A stretch of DNA of 50,247 bases from Eudoraea sp. (GCA_024639765.1 JAHEHU010000010.1:1-50247), one strand, 5' to 3'; shown: positions 32,681 through 42,406, counted from the stretch's first letter. Program-made: numbers and translations. Notes: generated by a model from the letters alone, not told the origin.

Positions 32681-35115
32681 GTTAGTTGTTTCATTTTTCT
32701 ACGTCGCCATAACGTGAAAAAACCTCCTCCTATTAAAATCACTGCCAAGATTATAGAGCTTGCCATGGAAATAGTACTGCCCTGAGTTACAACTTCCGGT
32801 TCAAATACGAACTCTATCTCATGTTCTCCAGATGGTATCATTAAGGCTCGTAAACCATAATTAACCTTAAAATAAGGGACATTTTGGCCATCTACATAGG
32901 CATTCCATCCATTGGGGTAATACAATTCTGAAAAGACCACCACTCCATCATGATCATTGGATGATTTATAGGAAAGCTTATTGGGTCGGTACTTTTGCAA
33001 TACTACCATAGCGGTAGAATCTACCTCATATCGGAATTGATTTACTAATGGGAAATCTTGAGTGTTAATAATTGCTTCCTTGTTGAGATCTAAACTATCA
33101 AGGGCCATGATCTCCTCATTGGCGGAGCGTACGGGGAGAAGCAATTCCACGAACCATGCATTGCCGTTGGCCTCAGGATTGATGGAAGCTACACGCTGTC
33201 CCTCCTCGTTTTGCTGTATTACATATTTTACATTCAACATGTTAAGTACCTGTCTGTTATTTTGATAAATATGATAATCAAACAGCTCTTGAATAACAGC
33301 AGGTTTAGCCGCATGATATCCCCCTATGGATTTGTGAAAATAGGAGGTTCTGGCGCCATTAAGACCTTCCGAAGTATCGTATACGCGGTATACAGTGGTA
33401 TCTGTTTTTATCTGCTTGTCAACCGCCGTTTCCTGAAAGGGCTCATTCATTAGTCTTCTCGATACAAAATCGTCCGAATTTACATAGCGAAGGGCCACTC
33501 CAACAAGATCTAAACAGATAAGTACACCAAGGACAACAACCAATATTGACTTATTTATTTTTGATTTTATATACAGCCAAAGTACTGCTGCGGCAAGTAG
33601 CACATAGATCAAAGATCGTAAGCTGTCATTAAGGTATACTGCTTCTCTGTCTCTTTTGATCATAGCCAACACCTCATCACCAAAATATCGCAAATACGCA
33701 CCATCATTGAGTCCATCGAAATTGAACATTCCCTTTAGCAATAAAATCGCAATGGCCATTCCCCCGGTAATGATAAGCGATACTTTCAGGGCCCTTAACT
33801 TGTGGGTAACCGAAACTTCTTTATTCAACAAAGCTGAAAGTCCCAAAACAGCCAGCAAGGGAACACACAGTTCCAATACCACCTGGATGGAAGAAACAGC
33901 CCGGAATTTATTATACAAAGGGAAATAATCGATCATAAAGTCTGTCAGAACACCGAAATTCTTACCCCAGGAGAGCATAAGTGAAAACAGAGCACCACCC
34001 AGCAGCCACCATTTTGTTTTTCCTTTAACCAAAAACAACCCCATGACGAATAGAAAAACTAGAATAGCTCCAACATAGGCAGGGCCTGCTACCCCTGGTT
34101 GCTCACCCCAATACAATGGAAGTCCGCTCGAAAACTCTAAAGCCTGCGATCTGGGCAGTCCCTGATTGGTCAAATACTCATATGCTTTAGACGATGTTCC
34201 AAGGTCCTCGCTATTAGATCCCCCAAACATTCTCGGAACAAACAGATCCAAGGATTCTGTTATTCCATAACTATATTGGGTGATGTATTCCTTATCTAAC
34301 CCAACCAGTTGTTCTTTGGGTGACCCATCTGGATTTATAGTTAATTCTGACTTCCCCCTTGTACTCCAGTCAGCATATTCCTTTGTGGCCATAAGGGCTG
34401 TCGCATTTACGGCTATCCCAAGGACCACAGCCAGTATCAAAACCCCTACTGCACTGAAATACGTGGCCAGTGTTTTCTGTTTTATGGCGTCTATCAAGAG
34501 GACCAATCCTAAGACTAATATCAAGAGCATGAAGTAATAGGTCATTTGATAGTGGTTGGCATTGACCTCTAATGCCATTGCAATAGCAGTAAGTATAAAA
34601 CCCCAGAAATATTGTTTTCTGAAGGTTAGGAGGATACCCCCTAAAAGCATTGGCAAATAGGCGATAGCATGTGCCTTCGCATTGTGCCCCACACCAAGGA
34701 TAATGATCAGATACGTAGAAAAACCAAAGGCGAGAGCTCCCAGAACAGCCAACCTGTAATCGATCTTCATACAACTCAAAAGAATATAGAACCCAAGGAA
34801 GTAAAGAAATAAGTAGTCTGCCGGTCTTGGCAGGAAGCGCAATACCAGATCTAGTTTTTTTACATAATTATGAGGGTAGTTAGCTCCCAGTTGGTAGGTT
34901 GGCATACCTCCAAAGGCAGCATTGGTCCAATAAGGTTCCGTTTTGGTGGCAGCCCTAAAGTCGTTTTGTTCTTTCGCCATCCCTGTGTACTGGATGATGT
35001 CTGACTGCTCTATTACCTTTCCCTGTAAGACCGGATTGAAATAGGCCAGCGCTACTACCACAAAGAAAGTGAGGACAAAAAAATGGGTGAAAAATTCTTT
35101 GGAGATACCCTTCAT
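32677..35115 (-). CDS. YfhO family membrane protein
   Basis: An 812-residue polytopic membrane protein with a hydrophobic N-terminal two thirds (about 12 helices) and a periplasmic-type C-terminal domain (about residues 560-780) closing with one helix and a basic end. The first loop contains QSDIIQYTGMAKEQNDFRA and YWTNAAFGGMPTYQ, recognisable as YfhO. Family members act as glycosyltransferases of undecaprenyl-linked sugar on cell-wall polymers in Firmicutes; here the substrate is unknown. First of the three coupled envelope glycan genes, following the DUF4834 gene. Confidence 0.88.
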   Translation of the reverse strand: MKGISKEFFTHFFVLTFFVVVALAYFNPVLQGKVIEQSDIIQYTGMAKEQNDFRAATKTEPYWTNAAFGGMPTYQLGANYPHNYVKKLDLVLRFLPRPADYLFLYFLGFYILLSCMKIDYRLAVLGALAFGFSTYLIIILGVGHNAKAHAIAYLPMLLGGILLTFRKQYFWGFILTAIAMALEVNANHYQMTYYFMLLILVLGLVLLIDAIKQKTLATYFSAVGVLILAVVLGIAVNATALMATKEYADWSTRGKSELTINPDGSPKEQLVGLDKEYITQYSYGITESLDLFVPRMFGGSNSEDLGTSSKAYEYLTNQGLPRSQALEFSSGLPLYWGEQPGVAGPAYVGAILVFLFVMGLFLVKGKTKWWLLGGALFSLMLSWGKNFGVLTDFMIDYFPLYNKFRAVSSIQVVLELCVPLLAVLGLSALLNKEVSVTHKLRALKVSLIITGGMAIAILLLKGMFNFDGLNDGAYLRYFGDEVLAMIKRDREAVYLNDSLRSLIYVLLAAAVLWLYIKSKINKSILVVVLGVLICLDLVGVALRYVNSDDFVSRRLMNEPFQETAVDKQIKTDTTVYRVYDTSEGLNGARTSYFHKSIGGYHAAKPAVIQELFDYHIYQNNRQVLNMLNVKYVIQQNEEGQRVASINPEANGNAWFVELLLPVRSANEEIMALDSLDLNKEAIINTQDFPLVNQFRYEVDSTAMVVLQKYRPNKLSYKSSNDHDGVVVFSELYYPNGWNAYVDGQNVPYFKVNYGLRALMIPSGEHEIEFVFEPEVVTQGSTISMASSIILAVILIGGGFFTLWRRRKMKQLT

Positions 35116-35134
35116 TGAAAGCTTGCTACTTAAA

Positions 35135-35398
35135 TTATTCTATTTCCTCAAAATCTATGTACTCCCCTACTTCACTTGAGGATTTTTTGGAGCCGGTTGC
35201 TTTTTTTGATTTATGTTGGTCGTGAATTGTCTGTTCGCCGTTGTTTCTACTCATGTTTGCTTGCTCAAAGGCTTCCCTGAAGTGTCTTTCAGTCTTTTTT
35301 GCGGCATAATTGAAAACCCTAGGAGCCAGCCACCTTCCAACTATCTTGAGAAGGTAGTACACCAAAATGATGATCAATAGTGTCTTTAAAAAACCCAT
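35135..35398 (-). CDS. DUF4834 small membrane protein
   Basis: An 87-residue protein with one N-terminal membrane helix (TLLIIILVYYLLKIVGRW) and a charged C-terminal tail rich in lysine, glutamate and serine, ending EYIDFEEIE. I recognise DUF4834. It is first in the polysaccharide operon, 19 nt before the YfhO gene start, with a -7 box at 35419-35426. Its role may be structural or regulatory in the operon. Confidence 0.8.
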   Translation of the reverse strand: MGFLKTLLIIILVYYLLKIVGRWLAPRVFNYAAKKTERHFREAFEQANMSRNNGEQTIHDQHKSKKATGSKKSSSEVGEYIDFEEIE

Positions 35399-35418
35399 CT
35401 TTTATATACTATTTATAT

Positions 35419-35426
35419 CAAAAGTA
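35419..35426 (-). promoter_or_regulatory. Bacteroidota -7 box upstream of the DUF4834-YfhO operon
   Basis: The minus strand reads TACTTTTG, an exact TAnnTTTG match, about 20 nt before the DUF4834 start. Confidence 0.5.
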
Positions 35427-35485
35427 CAATTCCAACGTTGTAATAGCAGCACAAATGTCTTAAAAGTTTAATAAAATAGCGCCTG

Positions 35486-36520
35486 ATGAAAGCATGCTTT
35501 AGCACCAAACCTATTCACTTTTATCTCCTTTTTCTATGTTTTGCACTTCCATTTTTAGGTATTAGTCAATATACTGATGTTATAAATTCAAACAGACCTG
35601 GACTCTCAGTGAGTGCTTATGCAGTGGGGAAAGGAGTAATACAAGCAGAGACAGGATTTATCTACGAGCAGAGAGAACATACAGATCTGTCTCAGGAATC
35701 CACCTTTATGGGTGCCGATCTTGCACTTCGATATGGCTTTTTTCGCGAAACATTGGAAATATCTTACGAAGGAACCTATGTACAACAAGATATTACCTAC
35801 ACTGCTTTTGATCTAAATGAAAAAAGAACTGATTTCTCAAGAAATAGGCTTGGAATAAAATATCTGTTGTATGATCCTTTTAAAAACCCGGACCGCACAA
35901 AACCAAATTTATACAGCTGGAGGGCAAACAATAAATTTCAACTTAAAGACCTTGTACCTGCCATCTCTGTATACGCAGGAGCAACTTTTTCCATAGGTGA
36001 CAATCCGTTCTATCCGGAAGATCCGATTGTTGCCCCCAGGGCTATGATAGCCACACAAAGCAGCGTTACTTCCAGATTAGTATTGATCACAAATCTTATT
36101 TACGATAAAATAGGCACTGATTACCCTGAGATGGAGTATCTCATATCCCTTTCCCATGCGTTCAAAAATCCAAAATGGAGTGTTTTTATTGAGAATCAGG
36201 GAATTAAAAGCGATCGATATTCAGACATCTTGTTCAGGACAGGAGTCGCTCACCTGTTCAGTAAAAATTTCCAGGCAGATATCAATGTAGGGGCAAGTAT
36301 TAAAACTACCCCTAGTAGAATATTTGGTGCCCTGGGGTTGTCCTACAGGATTGATTTTCACCAGGACCAGATCATAGCGATCGATGATCAAAAAGCAGGA
36401 CAAAATGGTGATTTTATCAAAAAGAATGCTTTCAAAAATGATAATGAGAAAGCCCTACCAGGCATTTCAAAGAAAAAAATGCGAAAACTTGAGCGCAAAG
36501 CCAAACGCAAGAAAAATTAA
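35486..36520 (+). CDS. Outer membrane beta-barrel protein, transporter-like
   Basis: A 344-residue protein with a signal peptide (about 1-28, ending FLGISQ). The mature part alternates hydrophobic and polar residues in short strands (GVIQAETGFIYEQ, ADLALRYGFF, LEISYEGTYVQQDI), consistent with the MetA/phenol-pathway type outer membrane family. The last ~50 residues are a hydrophilic basic tail (KKKMRKLERKAKRKKN) facing the periplasm. The substrate is unknown. Divergent from the DUF4834 operon. Confidence 0.78.
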   Translation: MKACFSTKPIHFYLLFLCFALPFLGISQYTDVINSNRPGLSVSAYAVGKGVIQAETGFIYEQREHTDLSQESTFMGADLALRYGFFRETLEISYEGTYVQQDITYTAFDLNEKRTDFSRNRLGIKYLLYDPFKNPDRTKPNLYSWRANNKFQLKDLVPAISVYAGATFSIGDNPFYPEDPIVAPRAMIATQSSVTSRLVLITNLIYDKIGTDYPEMEYLISLSHAFKNPKWSVFIENQGIKSDRYSDILFRTGVAHLFSKNFQADINVGASIKTTPSRIFGALGLSYRIDFHQDQIIAIDDQKAGQNGDFIKKNAFKNDNEKALPGISKKKMRKLERKAKRKKN

Positions 36521-36539
36521 GCCTTCAACAGGCTCTTTT
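36520..36539 (+). terminator. Weak intrinsic terminator after the barrel gene
   Basis: Stem AGCCT (36520-36524) with AGGCT (36530-36534), 5-nt loop, then C and TTTT. Only five base pairs, so a low call. Confidence 0.35.
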
Positions 36540-36631
36540 GAAACTCACCCTAACTCTTCTTCCATAAAGTGACCTTAAGTCTTTATTCTGTGATCAATAA
36601 TTCCTAATATTGAGCAATTAAAGCAGGTAAA

Positions 36632-37750
36632 ATGGTAACCATTAAAGAGGCTGTTAAGAAGTCTGAACTTAAGAAATTCGTAACCTTCCCCTTTTCATTG
36701 TACAAAGGTTCACCCTATTGGGTGCCCCCTTTGATCAAAGGTGAAATGGACTCCTTTGACAAATCCAAAAATCCTGTTTTTGAAAATGCCGATGCCTGGT
36801 TTTTTCTTGCTTACCAAAATGGCAAGATCGTTGGCAGGCTAGTTGCTATGATCAACTGGATTGAAGTCAATGAGCAAAAACTTCGAAAAATGAGGTTTGG
36901 TTGGTTCGATTTTATTGATGATCCGGAAGTTACGGATGCATTAATTGACAAGGTGAAGGAATTGGCCATAGCCCATAAGATGGAATTTATGGAAGGTCCG
37001 GTAGGATTTTCAAATCTCGATAAAGTAGGTGTTTTGGTAGAGGGTTTTGACCATATTGGCACTATGATCACCTGGTACAATTACCCCTATTATAAGTCGC
37101 ATTACGAGCGTATGGGCTTTGTTAAAGAAAAAGGATTCGTAGAAAACAAATTTCCTAATAGCAATGTGAATCCGGCCCTCTTTAAAAAATTAAATGTACT
37201 GATCAAAAAACGGTATGGGCTGAGGGAAATGAATTTTAGCAAGACCTCGGAAATTATACCCTGGGTAGACAAAATGTTCGATCTTTTTAATGAGACCTAC
37301 GCAAAACTATCTTCTTTTGTCCCTATTACACCAATACAGAAGGCCCATTTTAAAAAGAAGTACTTACCCTTCATTAATCCGGAGTATGTAAAGTTCATAG
37401 TGGATAGTTCGGATAGACTAGTAGCCTTTGCCATTGTGATGCCATCCTTTTCCAGGGCTTTACAAAAAGCAAAGGGTAAACTCTACCCCTTTGGTATATT
37501 TCATTTGCTAAGGGCCAAAAAACACAATAAGGATGTTATATTCTATCTTATTGGGATACTCCCGGAATATCAGAATAAAGCGGTAACCTCTATCATTTTC
37601 AATGAATACTACGAGACCTTTAAGGTTAAAAAGGTTGAAACCTGTTATAGGACGCCCGAATTAGAAGATAATATTGCAATAAGACAGCTTTGGAAACATT
37701 TTGACCCTGTAGTATACAAGAGACGAAATACTTATAAAAAAATGCTCTAA
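36632..37750 (+). CDS. GNAT-fold N-acyltransferase, candidate for amino-lipid acylation
   Basis: A 372-residue cytoplasmic protein. The central part has the GNAT pattern (AYQNGKIVGRLVAMIN; then MEFMEGPVGFSNLDKVGVLVEGFDHIGTMIT) and a second GNAT-like half (FYLIGILPEYQNKAVTSIIFNEYY), consistent with a tandem acyltransferase. Homologs are sometimes misannotated as GTP cyclohydrolase. It converges with an alpha-oxoamine-synthase-type gene, 21 nt apart. Bacterial ceramide synthases are GNAT-like, so N-acylation of the sphingoid or capnine base made by its neighbour is plausible, but this is inference. No signal peptide. Confidence 0.7.
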   Translation: MVTIKEAVKKSELKKFVTFPFSLYKGSPYWVPPLIKGEMDSFDKSKNPVFENADAWFFLAYQNGKIVGRLVAMINWIEVNEQKLRKMRFGWFDFIDDPEVTDALIDKVKELAIAHKMEFMEGPVGFSNLDKVGVLVEGFDHIGTMITWYNYPYYKSHYERMGFVKEKGFVENKFPNSNVNPALFKKLNVLIKKRYGLREMNFSKTSEIIPWVDKMFDLFNETYAKLSSFVPITPIQKAHFKKKYLPFINPEYVKFIVDSSDRLVAFAIVMPSFSRALQKAKGKLYPFGIFHLLRAKKHNKDVIFYLIGILPEYQNKAVTSIIFNEYYETFKVKKVETCYRTPELEDNIAIRQLWKHFDPVVYKRRNTYKKML

Positions 37751-37771
37751 GCAGCTGTCTTAATCCAGAGA

Positions 37772-39031
37772 TTATTCGCCCATAGCAGCAGCCACGGCGG
37801 CCGAGAGCCTTTTGTAGGTGCCATTTTCAAGCCTTTCACGTATACCGGAAAACGCATCCAGCGTTATTGAGATGTCCTCCAATGTGTGCGTAGCTGTTGG
37901 GATCATTCGCAATAATATAAGTCCTTTAGGTATTACCGGATAGACAACTATAGAACAAAAAATACCATAGTTCTCTCTCAGATCCTTTACAAGAGCCATA
38001 GCCTCCGGGATACTTCCGTTAAGATATACAGGCGTTACACAACTGGAGGTGTTACCTATATCAAAACCTCGTTCTTTGAGTCCTTCCTGAAGTGCATTCA
38101 CATTTTCCCAAAGTTTTGCTTTAAGTTCTGGCATGGTTCGAAGCATATCCAGGCGTTTTAAAGCTCCCTTTACATAAATCATAGGCAATGACTTTGCAAA
38201 CATCTGAGATCGCAGATTGTATTTTAAGTAATCTATGATTTCCTTATCAGCAGCCAAGAATGCTCCAATTCCTGCGAGGGATTTAGCGAAGGTCGCAAAA
38301 TACACATCTATCTCATCCTGCACGCCCTGCTCTTCTCCTGCTCCTGCTCCTGTTTTACCCAATGTGCCAAATCCATGTGCATCATCTACAAGAAGTCTGA
38401 AGTTGAATTTCTTTTTGAGGGCTACAATCTCTTTTAACTTTCCTTGTTCGCCTCTCATCCCAAACACTCCTTCAGAAATAACCAGAATACCTCCTCCGGT
38501 TTGTTCTGCCATTTTGGTAGCTCGTTCAAGGTTTTTTTCAAGGCTTTCTATATCGTTATGTTTAAACGTGAACCGTTTCCCCATATGCAAACGAACCCCA
38601 TCAATGATGCAGGCATGAGAATCCACATCGTACACTATGATATCATCCTTAGATACCAAGGCGTCTATTGCAGACATTATTCCCTGATATCCAAAATTTA
38701 AAAGGTAAGAAGATTCTTTTTTGACAAAGGAAGCCAATTCCTTTTCCAATTGTTCGTGGTACACGGTATGTCCACTCATCATTCTGGCACCCATAGGATA
38801 TGCAGCACCGTATTCCATGGCCGCTTCACCATCTACCTTTTTGATCTCCGGTAAGTTCGCAAGGCCCAGATAGTCATTAATACTCCAGGTAATAACCTCT
38901 TTCCCCTGAAATTTCATTCTGTTAGAAATAGGTCCTTCCAATTTTGGAAATACAAAATACCCTTCTGCCTGTGAAGCCCATCTTCCTAAAGGGCCCTTAT
39001 TTTCAATAATCCTGTCAAATAGATCTCTCAT
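37772..39031 (-). CDS. Alpha-oxoamine synthase family acyltransferase (serine palmitoyltransferase / cysteate acyltransferase type)
   Basis: A 419-residue PLP enzyme that decarboxylates an amino acid while joining it to an acyl thioester. The PLP lysine is K250 in TFAKSLAGIGAF, the metal-free PLP-binding DDAHGFG is at 216-222, and the substrate-side motif SINDYLGLANLP is at 50-61. Length and motifs fit serine palmitoyltransferase or the cysteate acyltransferase that makes capnine in Flavobacteriia. The adjacent cysteine-synthase-type gene favours cysteate, but sequence alone cannot decide between serine and cysteate. Glycine C-acetyltransferase is a less likely alternative. Confidence 0.85.
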   Translation of the reverse strand: MRDLFDRIIENKGPLGRWASQAEGYFVFPKLEGPISNRMKFQGKEVITWSINDYLGLANLPEIKKVDGEAAMEYGAAYPMGARMMSGHTVYHEQLEKELASFVKKESSYLLNFGYQGIMSAIDALVSKDDIIVYDVDSHACIIDGVRLHMGKRFTFKHNDIESLEKNLERATKMAEQTGGGILVISEGVFGMRGEQGKLKEIVALKKKFNFRLLVDDAHGFGTLGKTGAGAGEEQGVQDEIDVYFATFAKSLAGIGAFLAADKEIIDYLKYNLRSQMFAKSLPMIYVKGALKRLDMLRTMPELKAKLWENVNALQEGLKERGFDIGNTSSCVTPVYLNGSIPEAMALVKDLRENYGIFCSIVVYPVIPKGLILLRMIPTATHTLEDISITLDAFSGIRERLENGTYKRLSAAVAAAMGE

Positions 39032-39051
39032 TTAACCGTTTTTGGTTTGTG

Positions 39052-39059
39052 CAAAACTA
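39052..39059 (-). promoter_or_regulatory. Bacteroidota -7 box upstream of the acyltransferase gene
   Basis: The minus strand reads TAGTTTTG, an exact match, 20 nt before the ATG at 39031. Confidence 0.45.
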
Positions 39060-39099
39060 TGGATTTTTGACCACGAATCATAAATTTATTTAAGGACAT

Positions 39100-39130
39100 A
39101 AAAAAAGGCAGCGAATTTTAAATCGCTGCC
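39100..39130. terminator. Intrinsic terminator between the two PLP enzyme genes
   Basis: An 8-bp stem GGCAGCGA (39107-39114) with TCGCTGCC (39123-39130), an 8-nt loop, and on the minus strand seven T (39106-39100). It ends the cysteine-synthase-type transcript before the acyltransferase gene, so the two are separate units despite adjacency. Confidence 0.85.
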
Positions 39131-39155
39131 TACTTTTTAATTTTTTGTTAGATCT

Positions 39156-40196
39156 TTATTTTATGACCTCCAGTTTATTTTCCTGAGTCACTTTTACCTC
39201 ATCCATAAATCCCTGAGCTTGCATCCATTGGTCGCTGTATACTTTACTCATATATCGCGAACCATGGTCTGGAAAAATAACCACTACCTTGCTGTTTTCA
39301 TCAAACTCTCCTTGCGCGGCAAGTTGCTTAACAGCCTGAATAGCAGCTCCGGAGGTGTAGCCAGAAAAAATACCCTCGGTCCTTGCTATGGCCCTGGCTG
39401 TGTGAGCACTGTCTTTATCAGTTACTTTAACAAATTCATCGATGATCTTAAAATCTGTGGCATCCGGGATAAGATTCTTACCCAAACCTTCAATACGGTA
39501 GGGATATATCTCATTGGCATCTATCTTTCCTGTTTCATGATATTTCTTAAGCACCGATCCATAAGCATCAACCCCGATGACCCTGATATTAGGATTCTGC
39601 TCCTTTAAATAACGGGCTGTTCCGGAAATGGTTCCTCCGGTACCGCTACAGGCGATCAAATGCGTGACCTCACCATTCATTTGCTCCCAAATTTCAGGTC
39701 CTGTTGAACGATAATGTGCCTCAATGTTCAATTCATTGAAGTACTGATTGATATAGATAGAATTCTCAGTTTCCTGATGCAAACGCTTGGCTACTTCATA
39801 ATACGAACGCGGATCATCTGCACTCACATGAGCCGGACATACATATACCTGTGCTCCCATTGAACGAAGCATGTCTATTTTATCCTGAGATGATTTAGAG
39901 CTAACCGCGAGGATACATTTATACCCTTTTACAATACTCACCATGGCTATACTAAAACCCGTATTGCCAGAAGTTGTCTCAATTATTGTGCTGCCCTTCT
40001 TTAAGAGGCCTCTGCGTTCTGCTTCTTCAATGATATGCGCTGCTATCCTGTCCTTGGCAGAATGACCCGGATTATAGGCTTCTAACTTGGCATAAAAGTT
40101 CCCTGACAAATTCTTGGTGATGGTATTCAGCTTCACCAGAGGGGTATTTCCAATAAGATCAAGGATAGAATTATGGGCGTTGATCGATTGTTCCAT
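39156..40196 (-). CDS. Cysteine synthase family PLP enzyme, possible cysteate synthase
   Basis: A 346-residue fold-type II PLP enzyme. K48 lies in [11 protein letters not shown], which departs from the usual NPxxSVKDR by a histidine. TTSGNTGFS (74-82) and [10 protein letters not shown] bind phosphate and substrate. The C-terminal [16 protein letters not shown] resembles the cystathionine beta-synthase core, but no CBS regulatory domains follow. Reactions include cysteine, cystathionine, or cysteate synthesis from O-phosphoserine and sulfite. Its adjacency to a cysteate-acyltransferase-like gene favours cysteate synthase, as in capnine pathways; this is inference. Confidence 0.7.
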   Translation of the reverse strand: MEQSINAHNSILDLIGNTPLVKLNTITKNLSGNFYAKLEAYNPGHSAKDRIAAHIIEEAERRGLLKKGSTIIETTSGNTGFSIAMVSIVKGYKCILAVSSKSSQDKIDMLRSMGAQVYVCPAHVSADDPRSYYEVAKRLHQETENSIYINQYFNELNIEAHYRSTGPEIWEQMNGEVTHLIACSGTGGTISGTARYLKEQNPNIRVIGVDAYGSVLKKYHETGKIDANEIYPYRIEGLGKNLIPDATDFKIIDEFVKVTDKDSAHTARAIARTEGIFSGYTSGAAIQAVKQLAAQGEFDENSKVVVIFPDHGSRYMSKVYSDQWMQAQGFMDEVKVTQENKLEVIK

Positions 40197-40242
40197 ATGG
40201 TTTGGTTCTTGAAAGACCTTACTATTAACGGTATTTCAGGGG

Positions 40243-40250
40243 CAAAATTA
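40243..40250 (-). promoter_or_regulatory. Bacteroidota -7 box upstream of the cysteine-synthase-type gene
   Basis: The minus strand reads TAATTTTG, an exact match, about 47 nt before the ATG at 40196 and just after the stop of the upstream S9 peptidase gene. Confidence 0.45.
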
Positions 40251-40265
40251 CTACTTTATTTTTTA

Positions 40266-42404
40266 TTATTGATCTTTTCCCTCCAAATCGAGCAGAAAAG
40301 CATACTCCTTCGCCGTCTCCCTCAATGCTTCAAATCTACCCGAAGCACCGCCGTGACCGGCTTCCATATTGGTATCTAAATAAAGAAGGTTCTGATCTGT
40401 TTTTAATGCTCTAATCTTCGCTACCCATTTAGCCGGTTCCCAATATTGCACCTGTGAATCGTGCAGGCCAGTTGAAACATACATGTTTGGATATTCCTGA
40501 GATTTTACATTATCGTAGGGGGAATACGAAAGCATATACTCATAATATTCTTTATCACTAGGATTACCCCATTCATCATATTCTCCCGTGGTCAATGGGA
40601 TGGAATCATCTAGCATAGTGGTCACTACATCTACAAAGGGAACGGCGGCAATGACGCCATTGTAAAGTTCCGGTGCCATATTGACAACCGCACCCATTAA
40701 TAATCCTCCTGCAGAGCCACCCCAGGCATACAAGTGGTCAGCGTTGGTATATTTCGTGTCAATAAGAAATTTAGAACAATCAACAAAGTCGGTGAAGGTA
40801 TTCTTCTTCTTTAACAACTTTCCATTTTCATACCAGGGCCTGCCCAGATACTCTCCTCCCCTGATGTGCGCAATGGCATATATAAATCCCCTGTCTAATA
40901 AGCTTAAGCGTGCAGAAGAAAAATTAGGATCTATGGTGGCTCCATAAGACCCATAGGCATATTGAAGCAATGGACTGTTACCATCTAATTTAGTATCCTT
41001 ATGATATACCAATGAAATTGGGATCTTTGCACCGTCACGTGCTGTTGCCCAAAGCCTTTCTGAACGATAATTTTCTTGATTAAATTTCCCCCCTAGTACC
41101 TCCAACTGCTTTAAAACGGTCTTTTCCTTCGTTCGCATGTCAAAATCGATAATGGAATAAGGAGCCGTCATGGAATTGTACAAATATCTAAACGTTTCCG
41201 TCTCATAATCAAGATTTACATAGGGATACGCTACATAGGTCTCGCTGGTGAACGGCAAATAATAGGAATCTTTTCCGTCCCAGCGTGTAATCCTCATTTT
41301 ATTCAAGCCATTATCACGCTCTGAGATCACCAGATACTCTTTAAAGATTTCAATATCCTCGAGTAAAACATCTTCCCGGTGTGCCAAATACTCTTTCCAG
41401 TTATCTGATGATGTGGCACCTTCGGAGGTTTTCATCAATTTAAAATTAGTAGCGCCGTCCTTGTTTGTCAAGACATAAAAATCCTTCCCAAAATGATAGA
41501 TAGAATATTCAAGCCCTCTCGTCCTGGGTGAAAAAATGTTGAATGTTCCATTGGGATCATCTGCAGATAGTATCTGATATTCCGAAGTTAATGTGCTATA
41601 GGAACCTATGATGATGTATTTCTTTGATTTTGATTTGTATACATAGGTATTGAACGTATCGTCTGTTTCGTGGAAAACGAGTTCATCATCCTCTGAAGAG
41701 GTGCCAAGCACATGCTTATAGATCTTATCGGAACGCAACGTTACCGGGTCCTTTTTGGTATAAAAGATTGTCTTATTGTCATTTGCCCAGACAGAACCCC
41801 CGGTGGTATTGTCTATTTTATCTGCATAAACTTCTCCTGTAACCAGATTTTTGAACTGTATTACATATTGACGCCTGGAGATGGTGTCTGTACCAAAAGC
41901 TGCCATGGTATTATCCGGGCTTACCGAGATACCATTCAAGTTATAGAAATCATGACCTTCTGCCATAAGGTTAACATTGAACATGATCTCTTCATCTGCC
42001 TCCTGTACTCCCTTTTTTCTTGAATAAATGGGGTATTCTTTGCCACTTTCAAACCGAGTGATATACCAATATCCATTGCGCTTGTAAGGAACGGACGAAT
42101 CATCTTCCTTGATCCTTGCTTTCATTTCCTGAAAAAGTTTTTCCTGAAATTCCTTTGTATGCGCCGTTTTGGCCTGGTAATACTCATTTTCCTGTTCCAG
42201 ATACGAAATAACCTCGGGATTTTCTCTGTCATTAAGCCAGTAATAGTCGTCTACACGGACATCTCCATGTAATTCCAGCTGTTTTGGAATCTTTTTGGCT
42301 TCTGGGGCACTTACTGCGATCATAGTGTTATTTTCGTTTTGGCAAGAAACCGCAAAAATAATACTTAATAGGAAAATCAGGGTCTTTTTCGATATATGCA
42401 TCAT
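40266..42404 (-). CDS. S9-family prolyl oligopeptidase (oligopeptidase B-like) lipoprotein
   Basis: A 712-residue serine peptidase with an N-terminal lipobox (FAVSC), so it is probably periplasmic and lipid-anchored, unlike cytoplasmic oligopeptidase B. The seven-blade propeller occupies about 60-430, and the alpha/beta-hydrolase domain has the nucleophile S564 in AWGGSAGGLLMG, followed by EAGHGGASGRF with the histidine. The family signature DDYYWLNDREN is at the start of the propeller. It cleaves short peptides after proline or basic residues. The exact start may be the first or second methionine. Confidence 0.93.
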   Translation of the reverse strand: MMHISKKTLIFLLSIIFAVSCQNENNTMIAVSAPEAKKIPKQLELHGDVRVDDYYWLNDRENPEVISYLEQENEYYQAKTAHTKEFQEKLFQEMKARIKEDDSSVPYKRNGYWYITRFESGKEYPIYSRKKGVQEADEEIMFNVNLMAEGHDFYNLNGISVSPDNTMAAFGTDTISRRQYVIQFKNLVTGEVYADKIDNTTGGSVWANDNKTIFYTKKDPVTLRSDKIYKHVLGTSSEDDELVFHETDDTFNTYVYKSKSKKYIIIGSYSTLTSEYQILSADDPNGTFNIFSPRTRGLEYSIYHFGKDFYVLTNKDGATNFKLMKTSEGATSSDNWKEYLAHREDVLLEDIEIFKEYLVISERDNGLNKMRITRWDGKDSYYLPFTSETYVAYPYVNLDYETETFRYLYNSMTAPYSIIDFDMRTKEKTVLKQLEVLGGKFNQENYRSERLWATARDGAKIPISLVYHKDTKLDGNSPLLQYAYGSYGATIDPNFSSARLSLLDRGFIYAIAHIRGGEYLGRPWYENGKLLKKKNTFTDFVDCSKFLIDTKYTNADHLYAWGGSAGGLLMGAVVNMAPELYNGVIAAVPFVDVVTTMLDDSIPLTTGEYDEWGNPSDKEYYEYMLSYSPYDNVKSQEYPNMYVSTGLHDSQVQYWEPAKWVAKIRALKTDQNLLYLDTNMEAGHGGASGRFEALRETAKEYAFLLDLEGKDQ

Positions 42405-42406
42405 GC

